Of a stretch of DNA of 64,000 nt, positions 9,609-18,599 are shown in pieces; position 1 is the stretch's first letter; every line of letters starts with the position of its first letter. This DNA comes from Algoriphagus boseongensis. Its GTDB lineage: Bacteria > Bacteroidota > Bacteroidia > Cytophagales > Cyclobacteriaceae. A program made the position numbers and the translations under genes. The DNA is taken from contig NZ_SNYF01000005.1 in NCBI RefSeq assembly GCF_004362805.1, forward strand, positions 665,788 to 729,787. The letters run 5' to 3'. The notes under the pieces were generated by a model. That model did no database searches. It was not told the DNA's origin and saw only the letters and a program-made list of their open reading frames with translations.

Positions 9609-12080
9609 ATGAACTTAACCAAAAGAAGTCTGAGTTTATTTCTGGTTGTTTTTGCCTTTTTTGGAATTACCGCTTTTGCGCAATCCATCCCTTCTTCCCA
9701 GATTTTCCATGATTTAAAAAAGCTGAAAGAGACTCGAAGAGTCCTTTATGTGGCTGCCCACCCAGATGATGAGAACACTCGTCTTATCGCTTATTTGGCG
9801 AATGGAGAGCATATGGAGGTAGCTTATCTGAGTTTGACTCGGGGAGATGGAGGTCAGAACCTTATCGGTAAAGAATTGGGAATTGAGTTGGGACAAATCC
9901 GAACTCAAGAACTGCTGAAAGCAAGACAGACGGACGGTGGTAGACAATACTTTACCAGAGCATTGGATTTTGGCTACAGTAAGGATCCGACTGAGACCTT
10001 GCAGAACTGGGATAAAGAAAAACTTCTTGGGGATGTGGTTTGGGCGATTAGAAAATTTCAGCCTGACATTATCATCACCCGATTCAATACTATTCCAGGA
10101 GTGACTCATGGGCACCATACCACTTCGGCGATTTTGGCTGGCGAGGCATTTAAGATCTCAGGAGATCCTAACGCCTATCCAGAGCAATTAAAATTTGTGT
10201 CTCCTTGGTCACCAAAGCGGATTTTCTTCAATGCCTATAATTTTAGAGGAGATTTTCAGCCAGAAGAAGGCAAAAAATATTATCCTTTCGAAGTTGGAGG
10301 TTTTGATCCGCTGTTGGGTAAGACCTATCATCAAATCGCTGCTGATAGTCGTACTATGCATAAATCTCAAGGATTTGGATCTACCGCCGGGACCGGAGAT
10401 GCTAAGGATTACATTGAGCAAGTAGATGGAGAAGCTTATGAAATGACTCCTTTTGATGGGGTGAAAAATAGATGGGAATTGATCCCTGGAGGTTTGGAAG
10501 TTGAAAAGCAGATTGAGAAGGTTTTGAATGAATTCAATTTCATAGAACCTGAAAAAAATGTTCCTGCTTTACTTGCTCTTCGGAAAAATTTAATTGGGTT
10601 GAATTCCTCTGAAACCTGGATCACTGAAAAAATCTCCAAGTTGGATCAGTTGATTTTTTCCTCCATGGGAATGGAAGCGGAGTTGATTTCCAGAAAGGAA
10701 TTCGGCTATCCAGGAGAAACTATAAAAGCAGAATTAGTGCTTACAAATCCTTCTCAAGTGGTGATTGAAGAGGCGACTCTTATGGTGAGGAATTCTTATT
10801 TCCTAGGCAAAAAAGAGGGTAAACTTAATCTCAAAAACAACCAAGTACTTAACCTTCCTGTAGAATATACTATTCCAGAAGACCAGGAATTTTCTCAGCC
10901 GTATTGGTTAGAGAACGCATTAGATGGTTCACTTTTCGGTGTAAATGATCAGAGATTGATCGGTTTGCCTTTCAATTCCTATTTTGTTTCTGGTCAGCTT
11001 AACCTTCTGATTGAAGGTCAGGAATTTAAGCTTCCTCTTCAGCAAGTTTATAAATACAACGATCAGGTCGAAGGAGAAGTAAAACAACCTTTTACCATTG
11101 TACCAGAAGTTGACCTTACGCTTTCCAAAGACAATGTGTTTTTGATTTCAGGAGCTGATCCTACAGTGATGATTTCTGTGAATTTCAGAGATCAATTCTT
11201 GGAAGGGGAATTGGACTTTGAAGGCTTGGATGCCTCCAAATTCCGGATTTTGAGCGTGGAAGATGTTCCTTTTCAGAAAAAGAGAAATTATAAGGTTGCC
11301 TTCCTGCCCAATGGTCCAGGTAAAAAAGTGATCACGGCAAGATTTAAAACTCCATCAGGGAAATCTTTTGATCAGATATCCAAGACGATTTCTTATCGGC
11401 ATATTCCAAATCTTACCTACTTCAGACCTGCCTCGATCAATTTGATTCAGGCAGATTGGAAAATTTCGGGTGATAAAATTGGTTACATTCCTGGTGCAGG
11501 AGACGATGTTCCGGGTTTGATTTCGGCTTTGGGTTATCCAGTTACTTTTATTGGTGAAGGCGATTATACTGTGGATTATCTCAGCCAATTCAAATCAATA
11601 ATTGTCGGTATCAGAGCTTACAATACGAATGAAGTTCTAGCTGCAAACCAGCAGGTTTTAATGGGTTATGTTCGATCAGGCGGAAACCTGATTGTTCAAT
11701 ACAATACCAGTTCCCCTTTGCTGACCAATCAAATCGGACCTTATCCTTTTACCATTGGAAGGGATCGAGTGACTGTTCAGGAATCTCCGGTCAAAGCTGA
11801 TTGGGCTAGCTCTATTTTGGCAGGTCCAAATCAAATGAATGAGGAAGACTTCAAAGATTGGGTGCAGGAAAGAGGGTTGTATTTTGCAACCCAAATTGAT
11901 GGGCAATACAAAACGCCTTTGAGCATGCAAGATCCAGGAGAGGATGCAAGCAATGGTTCATTGATTGTTGCTGATTATGGAAATGGTCATTTTGTCTATA
12001 CAGGAATTTCATTCTTCAGGCAGCTTCCTGCTGGAGTTCCGGGAGCAATTAAGTTATTCATTAACCTGATCGAGCAATAA
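9609..12080 (+). CDS. Exported PIG-L/LmbE family deacetylase with long C-terminal extension
   Basis: Zinc-dependent de-N-acetylase of the PIG-L/LmbE fold, acting on N-acetylated sugars outside the cytoplasm. A signal peptide ends near TAFAQ (about residue 25). The metal motif AHPDDE is at residues 50-55 and the second motif HGHH at 167-170. The domain ends near residue 330; the remaining 490 residues look like beta-sandwich modules followed by a ThuA/glutaminase-like alpha/beta segment (IIVGIRAYNTNE onward). The long frame begins at a GTG at 9516, but the ATG at 9609 immediately precedes the signal peptide and is preferred. A microprotein and a sodium symporter follow within a base or two. 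Confidence 0.85.
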   Translation: MNLTKRSLSLFLVVFAFFGITAFAQSIPSSQIFHDLKKLKETRRVLYVAAHPDDENTRLIAYLANGEHMEVAYLSLTRGDGGQNLIGKELGIELGQIRTQELLKARQTDGGRQYFTRALDFGYSKDPTETLQNWDKEKLLGDVVWAIRKFQPDIIITRFNTIPGVTHGHHTTSAILAGEAFKISGDPNAYPEQLKFVSPWSPKRIFFNAYNFRGDFQPEEGKKYYPFEVGGFDPLLGKTYHQIAADSRTMHKSQGFGSTAGTGDAKDYIEQVDGEAYEMTPFDGVKNRWELIPGGLEVEKQIEKVLNEFNFIEPEKNVPALLALRKNLIGLNSSETWITEKISKLDQLIFSSMGMEAELISRKEFGYPGETIKAELVLTNPSQVVIEEATLMVRNSYFLGKKEGKLNLKNNQVLNLPVEYTIPEDQEFSQPYWLENALDGSLFGVNDQRLIGLPFNSYFVSGQLNLLIEGQEFKLPLQQVYKYNDQVEGEVKQPFTIVPEVDLTLSKDNVFLISGADPTVMISVNFRDQFLEGELDFEGLDASKFRILSVEDVPFQKKRNYKVAFLPNGPGKKVITARFKTPSGKSFDQISKTISYRHIPNLTYFRPASINLIQADWKISGDKIGYIPGAGDDVPGLISALGYPVTFIGEGDYTVDYLSQFKSIIVGIRAYNTNEVLAANQQVLMGYVRSGGNLIVQYNTSSPLLTNQIGPYPFTIGRDRVTVQESPVKADWASSILAGPNQMNEEDFKDWVQERGLYFATQIDGQYKTPLSMQDPGEDASNGSLIVADYGNGHFVYTGISFFRQLPAGVPGAIKLFINLIEQ

Positions 12081-12081
12081 C

Positions 12082-12183
12082 GTGGAAGAAAACACCAATT
12101 GGAATAAAATCTATCTTGGTCTGATGGCTAGTCTGGTTATCATGATTGCCTTGTTTTATTGGTTAACAGTCGCATTTTCATGA
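12082..12183 (+). CDS. 33-residue single-pass membrane microprotein
   Basis: A GTG one base after the PIG-L stop opens a 33-residue frame: a hydrophilic start (EENTNWNK) and one hydrophobic segment (IYLGLMASLVIMIALFYW). The stop TGA at 12181-12183 overlaps the ATG (12180-12182) of the symporter in an ATGA arrangement, the classic geometry of translational coupling. The composition, position and overlap support a real gene. By analogy with small membrane proteins that accompany other sodium/solute symporters, it may be an accessory subunit, but that is inference. The frame is too short for standard gene callers. Confidence 0.65.
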   Translation: MEENTNWNKIYLGLMASLVIMIALFYWLTVAFS

Positions 12184-13886
12184 GGACTCTCGATTGGATA
12201 GTTTTATTCTGGACTTTGGTTTCCATTGCTGCCTTTGGGATTTATAAGACCCGTGGGAAGAAAAACTTAGATTCGTATTTAAGGGGGAATAAGGACTCCA
12301 TGAATTGGTGGACTATCGGTCTATCAATCATGGCGACTCAGGCTTCTGCGATTACTTTTTTGAGCACCCCAGGGCAAGCCTATGAAGACGGGATGAGGTT
12401 CATTCAATTCTATTTTGGGCTTCCGCTGGCTATGATTATCATCTCTGTTAGCTTTATTCCAATTTATTACAAGCTAAAGGTCTACACGGCTTATGAGTAT
12501 CTGGAAAATAGATTTGATCTCAAAACCAGAACGCTAACTTCCTTATTATTTATCGTTCAGAGAGGACTTGGAGCAGGAATTACCATTTATGCTCCGGCTA
12601 TTATTCTTTCTACACTCTTGGGCTGGAATCTTACTTTGACTAATATTTTTATCGGGGTTTTGGTGATTTTGTACACCGTTTCTGGAGGAACTGAAGCTGT
12701 TTCTATTACCCAAAAGCAGCAAATGGCAGTAATGATGGGCGGGATGATTCTAGCCGGAATTATCGTGATTCAACTTCTCCCGATTTCATTCGGTGAGGCG
12801 ATGCATGTGGCCGGAAAAATGGATAAACTAAACGTGGTAAGTTTTGAGTTTGACCTTGCAGATCGGTATAATGTCTGGTCAGGTATGACTGCGGCTGTAT
12901 TTCTTTTTCTAAGTTATTTTGGAACTGATCAAAGTCAGGTTCAACGTTACTTGTCTGGACAAACCCTAACCCAAAGCAGAATGGGTTTGATCATGAATGG
13001 TTTTCTGAAAATCCCCATGCAGTTTATTATTCTTTTCATCGGGGTGATGGTTTTTGTTTTTTACCAATACATCCAGCCTCCTGTATTTTTCAATAAAGTC
13101 CAGACCGAGAAATTAAGAGAAAGTGAGCTTGCTCCGGAATTTGAGGCTTTGGAAAAACAATACGAGGAAAGCTTCCAATCTGGTCGGGCTGCCTATCAAG
13201 AAATGCTGGCAGCCATTGATCAAAATGAAGACGAAAAAGCAGATCAGATCAAAGGGAAAATAGAAAGCATTAAATCTGAGCAAACTGAAATCCGCGAAGA
13301 GGTTAAATCTCTGATTTTGAAAAATGATCCCAATGCCGAAACCCGAGATACAGATTATGTATTCATGCGATTTGTGATGGATTACCTTCCTCCGGGAATC
13401 GTGGGCTTGCTTTTTGCCGTGATCTTTTCAGCCGCGATGTCATCCTCCTCTTCTGAATTAAATGCCTTGGGGTCAACGACCACCATTGATTTGTACAAAA
13501 GGTCTATCAATAAGGAAGCAAGCGATACCCATTACTTAAAGTCATCCAAGGCTTTTACAGCATTTTGGGGAATTGGAGCGATTATCTTCGCCACCTATGC
13601 CTCCCTATTCGAAAACTTAATTCAGGCTGTGAACCTGCTGGGATCATTGTTTTATGGGACGATTCTAGGGATTTTTATCGTTGGATTTTTCATGAAGTGG
13701 GTCAAAGGTCGAGCTGTGTTTATTGCTGCTCTTTTCTCTCAGGCGCTTATCCTTGTCATTCATTTTAGAAATGGAGAAGGTTTATTTGGCTTTCATTGGG
13801 ACATCGGATTTTTGTGGTACAATGCCATAGGATGTCTCGCAGTCATGCTTTTTGCATCCATAATCCAACTATTTAAAAGAGATTAA
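12180..13886 (+). CDS. Sodium:solute symporter (SLC5/SSS family)
   Basis: A 568-residue inner-membrane transporter using the sodium gradient to import an unidentified solute, perhaps a sugar released or modified by the upstream enzymes. SSS features include the opening LDWIVLFWTLVSIAAFGIY helix, the YLRGNKDSMNWWTIGLSIMATQASAITFL segment in the first helices, and the repeated long hydrophobic helices. Unusually, residues about 303-390 form a highly charged, Glu/Lys/Gln-rich coiled-coil-like insert between helices, just before the MDYLPPGIVGLLFAVIFSAAMSSSSSELNAL helix region. The frame is open from a TTG at 12159, but the ATG at 12180 overlaps the microprotein stop and is preferred. Confidence 0.9.
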   Translation: MRTLDWIVLFWTLVSIAAFGIYKTRGKKNLDSYLRGNKDSMNWWTIGLSIMATQASAITFLSTPGQAYEDGMRFIQFYFGLPLAMIIISVSFIPIYYKLKVYTAYEYLENRFDLKTRTLTSLLFIVQRGLGAGITIYAPAIILSTLLGWNLTLTNIFIGVLVILYTVSGGTEAVSITQKQQMAVMMGGMILAGIIVIQLLPISFGEAMHVAGKMDKLNVVSFEFDLADRYNVWSGMTAAVFLFLSYFGTDQSQVQRYLSGQTLTQSRMGLIMNGFLKIPMQFIILFIGVMVFVFYQYIQPPVFFNKVQTEKLRESELAPEFEALEKQYEESFQSGRAAYQEMLAAIDQNEDEKADQIKGKIESIKSEQTEIREEVKSLILKNDPNAETRDTDYVFMRFVMDYLPPGIVGLLFAVIFSAAMSSSSSELNALGSTTTIDLYKRSINKEASDTHYLKSSKAFTAFWGIGAIIFATYASLFENLIQAVNLLGSLFYGTILGIFIVGFFMKWVKGRAVFIAALFSQALILVIHFRNGEGLFGFHWDIGFLWYNAIGCLAVMLFASIIQLFKRD

Positions 13887-13890
13887 AAAG

Positions 13891-13927
13891 AAAAAGCCTT
13901 CGGAATTCAGATTCCGAAGGCTTTTTT
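13891..13927. terminator. Bidirectional intrinsic terminator between convergent genes
   Basis: A perfect 15-bp stem (13892-13906 with 13911-13925) with loop TCAG; the A run on the left and T run on the right let it stop both the symporter and the minus-strand DUF2911 gene. Confidence 0.9.
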
Positions 13928-13942
13928 GATTCTTCACTTTTC

Positions 13943-14791
13943 TTATTTCAAGGTCTTGATCAAACGCTCATTCAAGGCTACATAATCCGGGTTATTGGCT
14001 TCCTTAGCCAAATCTTTTGACTTCATTGCAGAATTATAAGCTTCTGTTTTCATTCCCAAAGCCAATTCAACTTTAGCTCTTAAGTGTACAGTCCAATATT
14101 TTGGATCCTTATCTGTTGATTCCTTGATCCAAGTATAGGCCTGATTCATGTCCTTTCTATTGGTGTAATAGTAATTGGCAGCCTGGTACAATAAACCTGG
14201 ATCAGTGGTTTGTGCATCTATGACCAATTTTTTGATATCTGCCATTACAATTGGATCAACTTCGCTGGAGATAGTGAATTCAACCCGGGTATTTTCCCAA
14301 CTTAAGGAAAGGTCTGAGCTGTTGTCTGTAATATTGTTGAAGGAGATTTCAAATGTTTCGAATTTCTTGCTGGCTTTTCCAGAAGATACTGTGAATCGGT
14401 GAAAATCATCCTTGTCGTTATATCCAATAGCGCCCCATAGTTGGGTGTTTTTGCTCAAAACAATGGTCCAATCGGATTTTCCAGGAATAGTGTAAAGTGC
14501 ATAAGATCCTGCTGGTACAAGTTTTCCACCAATTGTAACATCTGTAGAAAAAGAAAGTGTAGTCGCTGAATTAGCACCTGTTCTCCAAACCTGTCCATAA
14601 GGAACCAACTCTCCGAAGATTTTTCTACCCTTAGCACTTGGACGGCTGTAGTCGACGGTTACGTCAGTAAGACCAACGCGTTGGGAAATTTTCGCTGAAG
14701 GTGAAGCTTGAGGCATTTGTATTTGCTGAGCAAACACAGCAGATCCCGACAAAAACAGGATCAGAAAAGCGATTTTAAATTTGTTAAGCAT
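13943..14791 (-). CDS. Exported DUF2911 domain protein
   Basis: A 282-residue protein with a signal peptide (ILFLSGSAVFAQ, cleavage near residue 21). Residues about 30-180 carry DUF2911 hallmarks: SPSAKISQRVGLTDVTVDYSRP, GRKIFG.LVPYGQVWRTGAN and GSYALYTIPG. The C-terminal 90 residues are helical and resemble one or two TPR-like units (YQAANYYYTNRKDMNQAYTWIKES). Biochemical function of DUF2911 is not known to me. The protein is probably periplasmic. The gene is monocistronic and converges on the symporter across a shared terminator. Confidence 0.88.
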   Translation of the reverse strand: MLNKFKIAFLILFLSGSAVFAQQIQMPQASPSAKISQRVGLTDVTVDYSRPSAKGRKIFGELVPYGQVWRTGANSATTLSFSTDVTIGGKLVPAGSYALYTIPGKSDWTIVLSKNTQLWGAIGYNDKDDFHRFTVSSGKASKKFETFEISFNNITDNSSDLSLSWENTRVEFTISSEVDPIVMADIKKLVIDAQTTDPGLLYQAANYYYTNRKDMNQAYTWIKESTDKDPKYWTVHLRAKVELALGMKTEAYNSAMKSKDLAKEANNPDYVALNERLIKTLK

Positions 14792-14963
14792 GGTTTTTAT
14801 TTCTTAAGTCAAAGTTGAAATGTAAAATATCTGTGGAAAGTTCTTTTCATGGGGCAATTTCTGTCATTTAAATGTCATTTAAAAAACCTTCGGCAAATTT
14901 GATCAATGGATTTTTTGGGGCTTTGGATTGGCTTATTTTTACATTGAAACCATAATTCTACCG

Positions 14964-15884
14964 ATGAGTCTTGCCATTATCAGCCCTGGAAGAAACCCTC
15001 AAATTTGGATTGATGCTTTAAAGTATTCCAAGCCGGATATTGATATTCAGGTTTATCCAGACATTGACCGGCCAGAGAATGTCGAAATGGCCTTGCTTTG
15101 GCAGCATCCTCCAGGATATCTTAAGAATTTTCCCAATTTAAAACTCATCAGTTCTTTGGGTGCCGGTGTGGATCATATTCTGAGTGATCCGGCAGTTCCT
15201 GAACAAATGCCCATAGTTCGGATAGTGGACGAAAAGCTCACATGGTCCATGACCAATTATGTGATCATGGGTGTTTTGAATTTTCATCGCCAGCTAACGC
15301 GATATCAGGCAGATCAGAAAAGGAAGGTCTGGGATATGTCCAATCCGGAAATTCCTGTGAAAGTAGGCGTAATGGGAGTTGGAGCCTTAGGGGGAGACGT
15401 TTTGGATAAGTTGAACTACATGGGATTTTCTGTGGCAGGATTTGGGTTTTCGGAAAAATCTGATTTTCCTTATCCCTATTTTTCAAAAAACCAGTTGAAA
15501 GAATTTCTCTCTGAAATCAATGTTTTGGTTTGTCTGCTTCCGTTGACTCCTGAAACAGAAGGGATTTTAAGCCTTGAATTGTTCAAAAATTGCCAGCCTG
15601 GAACTTTCCTAATTAATGTAGCGAGGGGTAAGCATTTGGTGGAAGAGGATTTGATTCCTGCTTTGGAAAAAGGCTATTTATCGGGAGCCTTGTTGGATGT
15701 TTATCGAAAAGAGCCTTTGCCGACAGAGCATCCTTTTTGGGAGGAAAGCAGAATCCAATTGACTCCGCATATAGCCAGTGTGACCAATCCTCAGGCCGCT
15801 GCTCCCCAGATCATTGAGAACTTCAGAAGACTTAAATCCAACCAGCCTTTGGTCAATCTCGTAAACCGAGAGAGAGGTTATTGA
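14964..15884 (+). CDS. D-2-hydroxyacid dehydrogenase, glyoxylate/hydroxypyruvate reductase A type
   Basis: NAD(P)H-dependent reductase of 2-oxo acids such as glyoxylate or hydroxypyruvate, cytoplasmic. The Rossmann glycine motif GVMGVGALGG starts at residue 135. Catalytic residues of the family are in place: Arg221 (NVARGKH), Glu250 (RKEPLP) and His269 (LTPHIAS). The 306-residue length matches GhrA rather than the longer SerA group. A frame opens upstream at 14928 from TTG, but the ATG at 14964 starts the family-like strand MSLAIISPG. The universal stress protein gene follows after 8 bases, suggesting cotranscription. Confidence 0.88.
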   Translation: MSLAIISPGRNPQIWIDALKYSKPDIDIQVYPDIDRPENVEMALLWQHPPGYLKNFPNLKLISSLGAGVDHILSDPAVPEQMPIVRIVDEKLTWSMTNYVIMGVLNFHRQLTRYQADQKRKVWDMSNPEIPVKVGVMGVGALGGDVLDKLNYMGFSVAGFGFSEKSDFPYPYFSKNQLKEFLSEINVLVCLLPLTPETEGILSLELFKNCQPGTFLINVARGKHLVEEDLIPALEKGYLSGALLDVYRKEPLPTEHPFWEESRIQLTPHIASVTNPQAAAPQIIENFRRLKSNQPLVNLVNRERGY

Positions 15885-15892
15885 CTTTTTCT

Positions 15893-16735
15893 ATGAAAAA
15901 CGGTTTTGTTATTCTTTGCCCGATTGATTTTTCAGAGTGTTCTTTGAATGCAATCGAGTATGCCTCAAGAATTGGGGAAAAGTATAAAGCGAAGCTGATC
16001 TTATTTCATGTCCTCAATCGAGAAGATTACCTCAAACTTTCTCCTTTGGATGAAGAGGGAAAATACCAGCTTGATTTCGTTAGAGAAAAATTAGGCAATC
16101 TTCAAAAAGCTGTCATAGCCGAAAGTATTCCCAGAGGACTAAATGCCTGTGAAATTGCAACACAGGAAGGTAAGATAGTTCAGGGGACCTTGGATTTTGC
16201 CAAGTCCATAAAGGCAGATTTAATTGTCGTTGGGACGGAAGGGGTAAATGAGTTGCGGGAAAATATAATTGGAAGCCGGGCCAGTAGGCTGGTAGAGCAA
16301 TCAGAAATTGACATCCTAGTGGTGCCAAGGAAAGTATTTTTCAAACCTCCCCGAAAATTGGTTTATGCGACAGATTATCTTGAAGAGGATAAATTGGCTA
16401 TTCAAAAAGTAGGGGAATGGGCTGGCTTTTTCGATTCTGAGATCGACGTAGTTCATATTTCTAATTCCCAAAAGTCCATTGACAAAGTTCTCCATCTGAC
16501 TATGGTTGAAGAAATCAAGCCTTTTGTCAAGCATGAGAAAACCAATTATGTGCTCAAGGCCTTTAGAGATGATTTGGCTTTGGGTTTAGAAAATTACCTT
16601 CAGGTGGCCAAAGGTGATATATTGGTTACTTTGAGTAAAAAGAAATCCTTTTTTGATCAAATTTTCTCCAAGAATATTTCCAAGAAAATGTCCTATTTCC
16701 TCAGCAAACCCCTTTGGGTGATCAAGGAGTTTTAG
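15893..16735 (+). CDS. Tandem-domain universal stress protein
   Basis: A 280-residue cytoplasmic protein with two UspA folds. The first ends with an intact ATP-binding motif of the form G-2x-G-9x-GS: Gly114, Gly117, Gly127-Ser128. The second half (from VYATDYLEED) lacks that motif, so probably only the first domain binds nucleotide. The ATG at 15893 places the first strand NGFVILCPIDFSECS at the start; a TTG at 15881 overlapping the upstream stop is less likely. Role is inferred as stress or energy-state signalling. Its 3' end overlaps the convergent TPR gene by 14 bases. Confidence 0.88.
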   Translation: MKNGFVILCPIDFSECSLNAIEYASRIGEKYKAKLILFHVLNREDYLKLSPLDEEGKYQLDFVREKLGNLQKAVIAESIPRGLNACEIATQEGKIVQGTLDFAKSIKADLIVVGTEGVNELRENIIGSRASRLVEQSEIDILVVPRKVFFKPPRKLVYATDYLEEDKLAIQKVGEWAGFFDSEIDVVHISNSQKSIDKVLHLTMVEEIKPFVKHEKTNYVLKAFRDDLALGLENYLQVAKGDILVTLSKKKSFFDQIFSKNISKKMSYFLSKPLWVIKEF

Positions 16736-17444
16736 ACTTTTTTCCGGAAAAAATCCCCTTTACAAAATCGAGGAATTCCTTTCGGCTTTTTTGGTCTCCC
16801 ACAATAGATTTCAGAGTTGAGAAAAAGTAGTCCAGATTCATTTTTGGACTTTCTTCACGTTGTGGAGTGATTGGCTTTGGAATTTCCTGAGATTTTTTTT
16901 CTCCAATTGGAGGGAGATCATTGGGATTTGAATTGGGTTTGTAGCCCACCAAATCATCTGCTTTTTTGAAGCTTTCCTTGGATCTTTCTTTATACCCAAG
17001 TTTTTCCTCTACGAGTCCTTTATTGTTATGAGAAACAGCATCCTCAGGATCAAGTTCTATTGCTTTTTCATAATCTTCAATAGCTCCCATCAAATCACCA
17101 ATTCGATCTTTTAAAAAAGCTCGACTACTATAACGGTAAGGGTTTTTAGGGTCAAGATTGGCTGCACGATCCAACTCAGCGAGGGCTTCCTCATTTCTAC
17201 CAAGTAAATGCAAAACCACTCCTCGGTCGCTTATGAAGTCGGTATTATAAGGTTCAAAAGAAACCAAAAGGTCAAAATCCTCCAACGCCTGTTCTCCTTT
17301 CCCCAATCGGGTCAAAATTCTTCCTCTGTACAAGTGGAGCTCTGATTTACCAGGATAGGCCTCAATCAACTCGTTGAATGAAATTAAAGCCTCCTCGAAT
17401 TTTCCTTCCTTATAAAACGCAATACCTTTTTCGAAACTCATCAT
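16722..17444 (-). CDS. Tetratricopeptide-repeat protein
   Basis: A 240-residue protein with no signal peptide, so probably cytoplasmic. About five TPR units fill residues 1-165 (SFEKGIAFYKEGKFEEAL, HLYRGRILTRLGKGEQAL, FISDRGVVLHLLGRNEEAL, RYSSRAFLKDRIGDLMGAI, SHNNKGLVEEKLGYKERS). A Pro/Glu/Lys-rich linker and a short basic helical tail (FLDFVKGIFSGKKSK) complete it. Function is a scaffold of unknown partner. The 3' ends of this gene and the universal stress gene overlap tail-to-tail by 14 bases. A candidate -7 box lies just upstream at 17460-17467. Confidence 0.85.
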   Translation of the reverse strand: MMSFEKGIAFYKEGKFEEALISFNELIEAYPGKSELHLYRGRILTRLGKGEQALEDFDLLVSFEPYNTDFISDRGVVLHLLGRNEEALAELDRAANLDPKNPYRYSSRAFLKDRIGDLMGAIEDYEKAIELDPEDAVSHNNKGLVEEKLGYKERSKESFKKADDLVGYKPNSNPNDLPPIGEKKSQEIPKPITPQREESPKMNLDYFFSTLKSIVGDQKSRKEFLDFVKGIFSGKKSKTP

Positions 17445-17459
17445 AAACTTATTTGCTCA

Positions 17460-17488
17460 CAAAAGTAAACCGAGATAAGGAAAGCAAA
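17460..17488 (-). promoter_or_regulatory. Candidate Bacteroidota promoter for the minus-strand TPR gene
   Basis: Read on the minus strand, TACTTTTG at 17460-17467 matches the TAnnTTTG -7 consensus exactly, and TTTG at 17485-17488 is a -33 candidate with 17-base spacing, slightly short of the usual 19-20. Confidence 0.4.
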
Positions 17489-17558
17489 GTTTATTTTCTT
17501 CCTTTTTGCTCCAAAATCAACTCGGCTGTTATCTTTAAGTCCTCGAGTTTTTCCAATT

Positions 17559-18581
17559 ATGGCCCATTCACCTGAAGCTGTTCTTAAAGATCTGAAAGCA
17601 AATAAGTTTGCCCCCATTTACTTTTTGCAGGGGGAAGAACCGTATTTCATTGATCTGATTACAGACTACATCGAAAAGAATGCGATTCCTGAATTTGAGC
17701 GTGGATTCAATCAATTGGTGATGTATGGGAAAGATTCTCCCATGAATGTGATTCTTGGAAATGCCCGGAAATTCCCAATGATGGCCGAGCGCCAATTGGT
17801 TTTGGTGAAAGAGGCCCAGAGTATTCCTGATTTAGGAAAAGAGGATGCTCAAAAATTACTTTTAAGCTATCTAGCCAATCCACTTCCCAGTACGATTTTG
17901 GTCTTTGCCCATAAGCACAAAAAACTGGATGGAAGAAGTGCGCTGAAAAAAGAGCTTGATAAAAAAGCGGTTTTCGTAGAATCTGAAAAAGTAAAAGACT
18001 GGAAGCTTACGGAATGGGTCGAAGGATACTTTTCAGGTTTAGGTCATCAGATTGAGCCTAAAGCTGCATTGCTATTGTCGGATTCCATCGGTAACAATCT
18101 GGAGGTCATGGCCAATGAGGTAGGAAAGATGCTGATCAATTTTCCCGAACCGACCAAGTTTACGGCAGACCACATTTCCAAGTACATCGGAATCAATAAA
18201 GACTACAATAATTTTGAATTGACGAAAGCGATTGGATTTAAGGATTCTACAAAGGCAAATCAGATCGTTCATTACTTTATTCAAAATCCAAAATCCCATC
18301 CGGTTATTCCTATTTTTTCATTGATGTACAACTACTTCACCAAAGTAGCATTGATCCATAAACTTGGTGGCGCATCAGAAAATCAGGTTGCATCCACAAT
18401 AGGAGTGCATCCTTTTGCTGCGAAAGAATATATCGTAGCATCCAAGAACTACAATTTGGGCAAGATAATTGATGTATTTGGGTACATCAGAGAGGCAGAC
18501 CTTCGATTCAAAGGAGTGGACTCCGGAAGCATGGAAGAAGGTGAAATCCTCCGCGAGCTGGTGTATAAGATTTTACTCTGA
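17559..18581 (+). CDS. holA: DNA polymerase III subunit delta
   Basis: The delta subunit of the clamp loader, which opens the beta clamp. The length of 340 residues and the opening pattern (VLKDLKANKFAPIYFLQGEEPYFID) fit HolA. The AAA-like module continues through MMAERQLVLVKEAQ and ILVFAHKHKKLD, and a C-terminal helical collar includes VIPIFSLMYNYFTK and the closing ILRELVYKILL. There is no functional Walker A motif, as expected for delta. It is followed after 18 bases by the giant TPR gene; a shared transcript is possible. Confidence 0.93.
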   Translation: MAHSPEAVLKDLKANKFAPIYFLQGEEPYFIDLITDYIEKNAIPEFERGFNQLVMYGKDSPMNVILGNARKFPMMAERQLVLVKEAQSIPDLGKEDAQKLLLSYLANPLPSTILVFAHKHKKLDGRSALKKELDKKAVFVESEKVKDWKLTEWVEGYFSGLGHQIEPKAALLLSDSIGNNLEVMANEVGKMLINFPEPTKFTADHISKYIGINKDYNNFELTKAIGFKDSTKANQIVHYFIQNPKSHPVIPIFSLMYNYFTKVALIHKLGGASENQVASTIGVHPFAAKEYIVASKNYNLGKIIDVFGYIREADLRFKGVDSGSMEEGEILRELVYKILL

Positions 18582-18599
18582 TTACCCAATAAACCATCT

